Part shown: piece by piece, positions 57,398-64,000 of the stretch
How positions within the stretch are numbered: the first letter of the stretch is position 1
Layout: the number at the start of each line of letters is the position of its first letter
NCBI RefSeq assembly: GCF_000300195.1
Contig: NZ_AMQH01000002.1
Coordinates: 124,001-188,000 of the forward strand
Reading direction: 5' to 3'
DNA from: Clostridium tunisiense TJ
Lineage (GTDB): Bacteria > Bacillota > Clostridia > Clostridiales > Clostridiaceae
Length of the DNA stretch: 64,000 bases
The notes under the pieces: generated by a model
Told to the model about the DNA's origin: nothing
Database searches by the model: none
The model's input: only the letters and a program-made list of their open reading frames with translations
Program-made: the position numbers and the translations under genes

Positions 57398-59311
57398 ATG
57401 ATAGTTTTAAGTTGCAAGAATCTTCATAAAAGCTTTGGTATAGATGTAATTTTAAAAGATATTACTTTTAATATAAATGAGGGCGAAAAAATAGGATTAA
57501 TCGGTTCAAACGGTGCTGGTAAATCTACTTTATTTAAAATATTAACTTCTCAACTAGAGCATGATAGTGGAGAGTTATTTATAGATAGATCTAAAAAACT
57601 TGGATACCTATCCCAAAATCTGGCTTTAGAATCAGAAAACTCTATTTACGAGGAGCTTCTTTCTGTTTTTAATAACCTATTATCAATGGAAGAAAAACTT
57701 AAAGCCCTAGAAATAAAAATGAATGAGCCCTATGATGCCTCTAACGAAGCTTATCACAATAAAATATTCGCAGAGTATACAACTCTTACCGAGGTATACG
57801 CAAACAATGGTGGCTATACCTATAAAGGTGAAATTAGTAGAGTATTAAAAGGACTAGGTTTTACAGAAGAAGATTTCAATAAATCTATTAGCATACTTAG
57901 TGGTGGTCAGAAGACTAGAGTAGCCCTATGTAAACTTCTTCTAACTAGCCCTGATATTTTACTTCTAGATGAGCCTACAAACCACCTTGATTTGGATGCC
58001 ATAGAATGGCTAGAAGAGTATCTGAAGGCTTATAAAGGTACAATGATTATCATATCCCATGATAGATTTTTCCTAGATGCTATAACTAATAAGACCTTAG
58101 AACTAATTAATGGTATTATAGACAGCTATAATGGCAATTATACTGCATTTATAGAACTTAAAAAGCAGAACTATGAAGTAATGCTTAAAGCCTATAATCT
58201 TCAACAAGCTGAAATTAAGAGACAAGAAGATATTATTACTCGTTATAAATCTTTTAATAGGGAGAAAAGCGTAAGGGCCGCAGAGAGTCGCCAAAAGGCA
58301 CTAGACAAAGTAGAACGAATAGATGCTCCTCACAAGGAACAAAAGGCTTCTAGAATAAAATTTGAAACTCAAATTAAAAGCGGAAACGATGTGCTTTATA
58401 TCGAAAACTTAGCAAAGTCCTTTGGTGAAAAGTTATTATTCCAAGGGTTAAACATGGATATTAAAAGAGAAGAAAAGCTTGCTCTCATAGGGGAAAACGG
58501 TCGCGGTAAAACCACTTTATTTAAAATCATTATGGATAGATTACCAAGCGATACTGGAATTAAAGTTCTAGGAAAGAATGTTTTCTTAGGTTATTACGAC
58601 CAGGAACAATCTAACTTAAATCTAGATAAGACAATTCTAGATGAAGTATGGGATGACTTCCCAAATATGACTACCACAGAAATTAGAAATGCTCTAGCAG
58701 CATTTTTATTCACAGGTGAAGATGTATTTAAGCAAATATCCACACTTAGCGGTGGGGAAAGGTGCAGAATTAATCTTTTAAAACTTATGTTATCTAAAGC
58801 TAACTTTCTTTTATTAGATGAACCTACAAACCATTTAGACATTATGTCTCGTGAGGCTTTAGAAGATGCAATTACAGATTATGATGGAACCATAATTGTA
58901 ATTTCCCACGATAGATATTTCTTAAATAAAGTTATTAACAAAATCTTTGAACTTAAAGAAGATGGAATTAAGGAGTATCTTGGAAACTACTCTTACTATA
59001 TAGAGAAAAAGAAGAATCCATTAAGATTTAAGGAAGAAGAAGAATATGATGGTTTAACTAAAACTCAAATTAAGTTAGACAAAAAGAAAAAGAAAGAACT
59101 AGAAAAAGTAGAAAAGGAAAAGAAAAACAAAGTAAAATCTATAGAAGATAACATTGCTAAGCTTGAAGAAGCCCTAGAACAGCTCCAATCAGAATTATGC
59201 TTAGAGGAAGTATATTCTAACCCTGAGAAAAGTATGGAAGTAAACAAATCCATCTCTCAGGCTCAGGAATCACTTGAGGAATTATATGCTCAATGGGAAA
59301 CCATAATTTAA
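57398..59311 (+). CDS. ABC-F family ATPase (Uup/YdiF-like)
   Basis: It has 637 residues. Two ABC ATPase domains without membrane parts: Walker A GSNGAGKST and GENGRGKTT, signatures LSGGQKTR and LSGGERCR, Walker B LLLDEPTNHLD twice. A linker of about 80 residues joins them, and a charged coiled coil (about 555-635) ends the protein as in Uup-like members. These proteins act on the ribosome, some in translation rescue and some in antibiotic protection. ATG at 57398 is used; a GTG at 57389 lies within the AAGGACGG site region. Substrate role unknown. Confidence 0.9.
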   Translation: MIVLSCKNLHKSFGIDVILKDITFNINEGEKIGLIGSNGAGKSTLFKILTSQLEHDSGELFIDRSKKLGYLSQNLALESENSIYEELLSVFNNLLSMEEKLKALEIKMNEPYDASNEAYHNKIFAEYTTLTEVYANNGGYTYKGEISRVLKGLGFTEEDFNKSISILSGGQKTRVALCKLLLTSPDILLLDEPTNHLDLDAIEWLEEYLKAYKGTMIIISHDRFFLDAITNKTLELINGIIDSYNGNYTAFIELKKQNYEVMLKAYNLQQAEIKRQEDIITRYKSFNREKSVRAAESRQKALDKVERIDAPHKEQKASRIKFETQIKSGNDVLYIENLAKSFGEKLLFQGLNMDIKREEKLALIGENGRGKTTLFKIIMDRLPSDTGIKVLGKNVFLGYYDQEQSNLNLDKTILDEVWDDFPNMTTTEIRNALAAFLFTGEDVFKQISTLSGGERCRINLLKLMLSKANFLLLDEPTNHLDIMSREALEDAITDYDGTIIVISHDRYFLNKVINKIFELKEDGIKEYLGNYSYYIEKKKNPLRFKEEEEYDGLTKTQIKLDKKKKKELEKVEKEKKNKVKSIEDNIAKLEEALEQLQSELCLEEVYSNPEKSMEVNKSISQAQESLEELYAQWETII

Positions 59312-59424
59312 GGCTTCTTGGAAAGGGTGTTTCTATTTTCTTTTTTACTAAGTAGCTAAAATTCTTTTCAAATTCTTTCAACGGCATCCTTCTAGCACTT
59401 AAGAGAAGAAGAATAAGCAAAATT

Positions 59425-59470
59425 AAAGAAATCATGTCAGTACTATCCTGATATGATTTCTTTAATTTTA
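59425..59470 (+). terminator. Terminator of the ABC-F gene
   Basis: AAAGAAATCATGTCAG (59425-59440) pairs with CTGATATGATTTCTTT (59448-59463), followed by AATTTT. Other parts of 59471-59819 show no gene. Confidence 0.75.
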
Positions 59471-59847
59471 AATATGATTTGCTCTACTTTATAATCATAG
59501 TAGAACTACTTAACAGTTACAAGTTAAGATTTTTCAATCCTTATTCAAACAGTTTATTATTAAATAATAATCCAACGAATTGTCAATGATATTTAAACCT
59601 AAATAATTATCTCTTTTATGTTTGAACTTTTTTCTCAAGTCTTCCACATATTGTTTTACAATAGAACTAGCTAATATCATTATTTCATCACCTTAACTTA
59701 AATTTATTAGAGACCTATTGTCATAAATCATAATAAGAAATGAGTTATATATTTGTTTACTTTTGTCTCTATTGTTATTATGCACAGAAAACTACATATT
59801 ATTACACCAATTTACAATATTCATACCTTATTACACTTTAAGGTATG

Positions 59848-59875
59848 AAAAAACACAGGAAAACTCCTGTGTTTT
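59848..59875 (-). terminator. Terminator of the kam operon
   Basis: AAAACACAGGA (59850-59860) pairs with TCCTGTGTTTT (59865-59875), T-run on the minus strand. A second inverted repeat TTCATACCTTA/TAAGGTATGAA lies just beyond at about 59820-59848. Confidence 0.8.
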
Positions 59876-59929
59876 AAAGATTATATATATATATTAAAAA
59901 GGGTTATATACTTGTAAAATATTTTTAAA

Positions 59930-60721
59930 CTATTTATTTAGACCTCTTGCAACCATTTCTGTAACTGCGAAAGAAGCTACATCATCTGCATATTTACCTG
60001 GTCCGAATCCAGCATCATATCCAAGCTCTTTAGCAAGCTCATGAGTTATTCTTGGACCTCCACACACTAAAATAACCTTATCTCTTATACCTTCTGCTTC
60101 TAAAAGCTCTACAAGGTTAGTTAAGTTTTGGATGTGTACATCCTTTTGAGTAACTGTTTGAGACACTAAAAGTACATCTGCTTTAAGCTCTATAGCTTTT
60201 TTAATAAACTCTTCGTTTTCAACTTGGCTTCCAAGGTTGTAAGCTTCTATCATTTCATATCTCTCAAGGCCATAGTGTCCTGCAAAGCCTTTCATGTTCA
60301 TGATAGCATCTATTCCAACTGTGTGAGCATCTGTTCCTGTTGACGCTCCAATAATTGTAACTTTTCTTCCAATATGCTCTTTTACATACTCAGAAACTTG
60401 TTTCATATCCATTGTATCTACCTCAACTGTTTGAACATGGATTTCATCATAGTTTACAGTATGTTGTAGTGAACCATAAACAACATAGAAAGTAAATTCT
60501 ACATCTAAAGCTTGGTGATTAGCAACGTTAGGATCTTTTAAACCCATAGCTTTAGCTAGTTGTGCTGCAGCTTCTATTCCTCTTTCATCATCTTTAACTG
60601 GTAGTGTAAAGCTCACTTGAACTTTACCATCATTCATAGTATCTCCGTAAGGCTTAAGCTTAGTTAAGTCTAAGTTTGTATCAAAGTCTCTTACTTCAGT
60701 AGAATATAATCCGCCGCTCAT
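59930..60721 (-). CDS. kamE: Lysine 5,6-aminomutase beta subunit
   Basis: It has 263 residues. It binds coenzyme B12 and PLP and, with KamD, moves the terminal amino group of D-lysine or beta-lysine from carbon 6 to 5. Base-off B12 motif TDAHTVG (Asp131-His133-Gly136) and Lys144, the residue reported to hold PLP in the resting enzyme, are in place (MNMKGFAGHY). Rossmann strands ADVLLVSQTVTQKDVH and KVILVCGGPRITHELAKELG follow. ATG overlaps the kamD stop, after GGAGGT. Confidence 0.96.
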   Translation of the reverse strand: MSGGLYSTEVRDFDTNLDLTKLKPYGDTMNDGKVQVSFTLPVKDDERGIEAAAQLAKAMGLKDPNVANHQALDVEFTFYVVYGSLQHTVNYDEIHVQTVEVDTMDMKQVSEYVKEHIGRKVTIIGASTGTDAHTVGIDAIMNMKGFAGHYGLERYEMIEAYNLGSQVENEEFIKKAIELKADVLLVSQTVTQKDVHIQNLTNLVELLEAEGIRDKVILVCGGPRITHELAKELGYDAGFGPGKYADDVASFAVTEMVARGLNK

Positions 60722-62277
60722 TATTTGTTACCTCCTAACATTAATTCTATGAATGGGTTGAAGTATCCATTTTCGATTTCTACAACGCCATTAAGACCTT
60801 TTCCTCCAGTAAGTGGTCTTTTTATACCTGCAAACTTACCTTGCTCAAGAGTTCTAAATAAGCCTTCTTTTTCAATTTCTCCAATTAAATCAGCTGCCTT
60901 ATTTAATACTTCATCAACTCTTGTTTGCATGATTCCACCTTCTTTGAAAGTGATTTCAGAACCAAGGTCCTTCATAGTATTAAAGATGTATTGAGCATTA
61001 TCTATAGAAATAGCTCTATCACTCATAAATGGAGTATGAATAGCTTCTGTCAACATTCCAAGTAAGTGTAATTTTTGAGAAGTCATTATTGTAACCATGT
61101 TAAATAACGCATCTTGAACTTGTCCTTTGAATATATCTCCAGTCATGAACTTAGTTGGTGGCATGTATTTTAATGGTGCCTTAGGGAATATCTCTCTAGC
61201 CATTTGTGCTTGTGCAAGTTCAAATAAGAATCCATTTTCAACTTTTGGATCTATTTCAAACGCATGTCCAAGCCCCATTTGCTCTTCTGGAAGTCCAGCA
61301 ACTAAAGCAAATTGCTCGTTTATAAATTGAGAAGCAAGTACTGTATGAGCCTCTTCTACAGCATCTGCAGTTGTTAAATAGTTATCTTCTCCAGTGTTAA
61401 TTATAACTCCAGCAAAGCCGTTAATTATTCTTGAGAAGTACTGGTCAACTATAGTTCTTTGCATATTTATATCTCTAAATAGTATTCCGTATAATGCATC
61501 ATTAAGCATTACGTCTAATCTCTCTAAAGCTCCCATAGCTGCAATTTCTGGCATACATAAACCTGAACAGTAGTTACATAGTCTTATGTATCTTCCTAAT
61601 TCTTCACCTACTTCATCAAGAGCTGATCTCATAAGTCTGAAGTTTTCTTGAGTTGCAAAAGTTCCTCCGAAACCTTCTGTAGTAGCTCCATATGGAACAT
61701 AGTCAAGTAAGCTTTGTCCTGTTGTTCTAATAACAGCAATTACGTCTGCTCCTTGTTTAGCTGCAGCTTTAGCTTGAATTATATCTTCATAAATATTTCC
61801 TGTTGCAACAATAACATAAAGATACGGACCTGTTTTATCCCCAAATCTTCCAAGGTATTCTTCTCTTTTACCTCTATTAGATCTTACTCTTTCAACTGCT
61901 GCTTTTGCTACCTTATCAACAGCCATTTTAATTTCAAATTCATCGTGCATTGGTAATTTTGTTAAATCGATTTCACCTTTTGCTACTTTCTCAGCTATTT
62001 CTTGTGGAGTTAATCCTGTTTCTATCATAGCATTTCCAATGAACTTAGAAGCTCCTAATGCTAATCCATTACCTTTTGTAATATTTTCTACCACAACGTT
62101 TGGTAGTGGTACTCCAAACTCATCAACACCATCTATTCCTAATAATCTACACACTGTTCTCTCTACAGCTACAGTTGTATGTTTATCTATAAAAGTTTGA
62201 GTATCTTTAGCTATATTTCTAGCAGATGCTCTTGCTTTTTCAACCACTTCCCAATTTAAATTTAATTTACTTTCCAT
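60721..62277 (-). CDS. kamD: Lysine 5,6-aminomutase alpha subunit
   Basis: It has 518 residues, near the 516 of characterised enzymes. It forms the TIM-barrel that houses substrate, PLP phosphate and the adenosyl group. Family segments: LNWEVVEKARASARNIAKDTQ, LYVIVATGNIYEDIIQAKAAA and MPEIAAMGALERLDVMLNDALYGI. ATG at 62277 has GAGGAGG 6 bp before; the frame to 62295 is too long. It overlaps kamC by 11 bp and kamE by 1 bp, so the genes are tightly coupled. Confidence 0.96.
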   Translation of the reverse strand: MESKLNLNWEVVEKARASARNIAKDTQTFIDKHTTVAVERTVCRLLGIDGVDEFGVPLPNVVVENITKGNGLALGASKFIGNAMIETGLTPQEIAEKVAKGEIDLTKLPMHDEFEIKMAVDKVAKAAVERVRSNRGKREEYLGRFGDKTGPYLYVIVATGNIYEDIIQAKAAAKQGADVIAVIRTTGQSLLDYVPYGATTEGFGGTFATQENFRLMRSALDEVGEELGRYIRLCNYCSGLCMPEIAAMGALERLDVMLNDALYGILFRDINMQRTIVDQYFSRIINGFAGVIINTGEDNYLTTADAVEEAHTVLASQFINEQFALVAGLPEEQMGLGHAFEIDPKVENGFLFELAQAQMAREIFPKAPLKYMPPTKFMTGDIFKGQVQDALFNMVTIMTSQKLHLLGMLTEAIHTPFMSDRAISIDNAQYIFNTMKDLGSEITFKEGGIMQTRVDEVLNKAADLIGEIEKEGLFRTLEQGKFAGIKRPLTGGKGLNGVVEIENGYFNPFIELMLGGNK

Positions 62278-63748
62278 GGTTATCCTCCTCATCATAATAA
62301 GTTTTTGCGATATTTACTATGTCTTCTTCAAGCCCTAAAAGCATTGCTATATTAAGCGCATCTTTTGGAACTTTATTTTCTTTAGAAACTCTTTCTAGTT
62401 TGTATTCCATATGTTCTTGAATTATCTCCACAGAATGAGTTTTATTTAAATCTATTTTATATTTTAAGCTTTCAAAGTCCACATTTTTAAGCCCTGTCAC
62501 TTGATAGTGATCCATGTTATCTTCCACTATACCATCATAGTGAGTGGAAATTATGCTTACAGTTTGGTACTTTGTAAGGTATGTAGCTAGGGATTTTACT
62601 AGGTAATATCCTTCTTTAGGATTAGTTCCTCTTGCAAATTCATCTAGCGCTACAAAGCCATTGCCTCTTTTAACGCATTCCACTACTTCTTTCATCTTAA
62701 TTATTTCTGCCCCAAAGGTACTTAAGCCTTTTGAAATTGACTGCATATCATCAGAAACAAAATGAATAAAGTCAAGCACTGGAAAGCTAGCTTCTTTAGC
62801 AAACACATAAAAACCCATTTGCCCTAAGAAAAGATTTAAAACAATAGTTTTTAAAGCAACAGTCTTTCCTCCCATGTTTGCACCAGTTATTACTGTAGTA
62901 CCGCCCTTGAGCTCCATGGTTACAGGAGTAAACTCTTTTCTTTTCTTATTTAAGATACTCTTAATTTCTGGATTGAAAGCTTCTCTTAAACTAATATCCA
63001 TATGTTGTATAATGCTAGGTTTTACACAACCATACTTTATAGCAAGCTTTGCTTTTGCAATCAACAAATCAAGAACCCCAACGGATTTTATGTTTTCTTC
63101 CATGTCTCTTGCATAATCTGAAAGCCTTAAAGTTAATTCTTTTCTAATTTTTAGCTCTTCTTCTTCTTCTAAAATAACTAAATCTAATCGCTGCTGTTTT
63201 AATTTAGATATCTCCACTTCATCTTTAGAGCCAAAAATTTCTCTTTCTTTTTGTCTTTTAAATTCTCTTATATCCCTAAGTTTTTCACTATACTCTTCAT
63301 AAATATAAAAAGTAGACATCTTTTCTTTTTGAGGATTTAAAATATTCAAAGGTTCTTCTAAAGAGTTGAACTTAATTTTAGGAATATTTAAGTTCAATCT
63401 CTCTAAAATAAGCCTTAGTTCTTCACTCAAAATTGAAAAGTATTTTATCTCATATAGTTCTACTTCATCTAAAGTATCTTTTTCCCTACATCTAGTAATA
63501 GATGCTTTAATATCTTTTATCTTACAAAACACTCTTCCGATTTCACAAAAATCGTCTTCATTTTCCTCTATGGATTTTATAAGATTTTCTATATCCTTAA
63601 GCTCTTGCTCTAGCTTATGGCTTTCACTAACTTTGTAAGGCTTTATAAGCTTTTTTTCTTCTATGCCGTAAAAAGTAGTTATTTCTAATTCATCCATTAC
63701 AAAAGAAAACCCAATTTGTTCTCTTTGTTCATTATCTAAAAATTTCAT
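62267..63748 (-). CDS. kamC: MutS-like ATPase KamC, probable aminomutase reactivase
   Basis: It has 493 residues. Its C-terminal half is a MutS-type ATPase: Walker A GANMGGKTVALKT, then SKGLSTFGAEIIKMKE and the acidic box FVALDEFARGTNPKEGYYL. No mismatch-binding domain is present; the N-terminal part is helical (lever-like). In lysine fermenters kamC sits with kamB beside kamDE, and the pair is annotated as a reactivase exchanging damaged B12. ATG at 63748 has GGAGG from the kamB end; the frame to 63772 does not. Confidence 0.9.
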   Translation of the reverse strand: MKFLDNEQREQIGFSFVMDELEITTFYGIEEKKLIKPYKVSESHKLEQELKDIENLIKSIEENEDDFCEIGRVFCKIKDIKASITRCREKDTLDEVELYEIKYFSILSEELRLILERLNLNIPKIKFNSLEEPLNILNPQKEKMSTFYIYEEYSEKLRDIREFKRQKEREIFGSKDEVEISKLKQQRLDLVILEEEEELKIRKELTLRLSDYARDMEENIKSVGVLDLLIAKAKLAIKYGCVKPSIIQHMDISLREAFNPEIKSILNKKRKEFTPVTMELKGGTTVITGANMGGKTVALKTIVLNLFLGQMGFYVFAKEASFPVLDFIHFVSDDMQSISKGLSTFGAEIIKMKEVVECVKRGNGFVALDEFARGTNPKEGYYLVKSLATYLTKYQTVSIISTHYDGIVEDNMDHYQVTGLKNVDFESLKYKIDLNKTHSVEIIQEHMEYKLERVSKENKVPKDALNIAMLLGLEEDIVNIAKTYYDEEDNHGK

Positions 63749-63749
63749 A

Positions 63750-64000
63750 TTATCGCCCTCCAACCACGTCAAACACTGGTACAGCTAGGCACTGTCTTAA
63801 TCCTTCTAAAAATTTGTCTTTGTCAAACTCATAGCCGTAGGGAGACTTTGGGTTTGCTGTAACACAAACAACATTGATAGGATTAATAACCTTAATAACC
63901 CCTCCTTGTTTTTGGAACTTGTAAAGTGTATCGCTAGTTAAAAACACCTTAGTTCCATCTTCCACAAGGAAATTAATGTTTTTGTACAAACTTGTAGTTT
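63750..64000 (-). CDS. kamB: KamB, aminomutase reactivase subunit (partial, cut by window edge)
   Basis: The frame is open to the window edge. A TTG at 63989 could be read as a start, but no ribosome site precedes it, so the real N-terminus is most likely outside. About 83 residues remain (NFLVEDGTKVFLTSDTLYKF ... YGYEFDKDKFLEGLRQCLAVPVFDVVGGR). Assignment rests on position directly before kamC-kamD-kamE; the stop is one base from the kamC ATG. Confidence 0.65.
   Translation of the reverse strand, partial: TTSLYKNINFLVEDGTKVFLTSDTLYKFQKQGGVIKVINPINVVCVTANPKSPYGYEFDKDKFLEGLRQCLAVPVFDVVGGR

Overview
The window is low-GC, clostridial-type chromosome, most likely Clostridium sensu stricto. The evidence is AT-rich spacers, strong AGGAGG ribosome sites, a tmRNA tag reading AEDNFALAA, a crt-bcd-etfB-etfA-hbd butyrate operon, lysine 5,6-aminomutase genes, a tandem glycine riboswitch and a CIRCE-controlled groESL. 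I cannot name the species. No rRNA, tRNA, CRISPR array, prophage or intact insertion sequence was seen.

Layout. 1-5 kb: a relic of a LAGLIDADG gene at the left edge, then a probable rifamycin-resistance unit (rph phosphotransferase plus MFS exporter) facing a TetR regulator across a spacer full of ATGAAAT half-sites. 5-13.5 kb: a stand-alone rsmH paralogue, a secreted dockerin/propeller protein, a small LAGLIDADG endonuclease and an S9 peptidase. 13.8-17.8 kb: the trans-translation block ssrA-smpB-rnr. The tmRNA gene is split in its T-loop by a 302-nt group I intron, and its 3' end plus terminator is repeated 2.6 kb away behind the LAGLIDADG gene. 17.8-31 kb: a MITE-like element, a candidate small RNA, an RsuA-type pseudouridine synthase, a TetR-MMPL-heptad-repeat envelope operon, a lytic transglycosylase, hypothetical proteins and pgi. 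31-36 kb: a LolD/FtsX ABC transporter with a permease relic, and an HTH-TPR regulator. 36-43 kb: guaB-guaA behind a guanine riboswitch with a second MITE copy in the leader, an EAL phosphodiesterase, and groES-groEL. 43-51 kb: a TVP38 membrane protein, an Ogg glycosylase, nfnAB, an orphan-looking tandem glycine riboswitch, an iron alcohol dehydrogenase and a short pyruvate kinase. 51-57 kb: the butyryl-CoA operon and rex. 57-64 kb: an ABC-F protein and the kamB-kamC-kamD-kamE genes, with kamB cut by the window edge.

How it fits together. KamDE acts on beta-lysine or D-lysine in lysine fermentation, which yields acetate and butyrate through crotonyl-CoA; Crt, Bcd-EtfAB and Hbd handle these four-carbon CoA intermediates. 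Bcd-EtfAB and NfnAB are both electron-bifurcating flavoenzymes that link NADH, NADPH and ferredoxin. Rex, the NADH/NAD sensor, is encoded here, and Rex-like boxes precede crt, nfnA and the alcohol dehydrogenase gene, so much of 45-57 kb looks like one redox regulon. Many start codons were moved downstream from the longest frame because a good ribosome site points to an internal ATG (or TTG); each case is noted in its entry.
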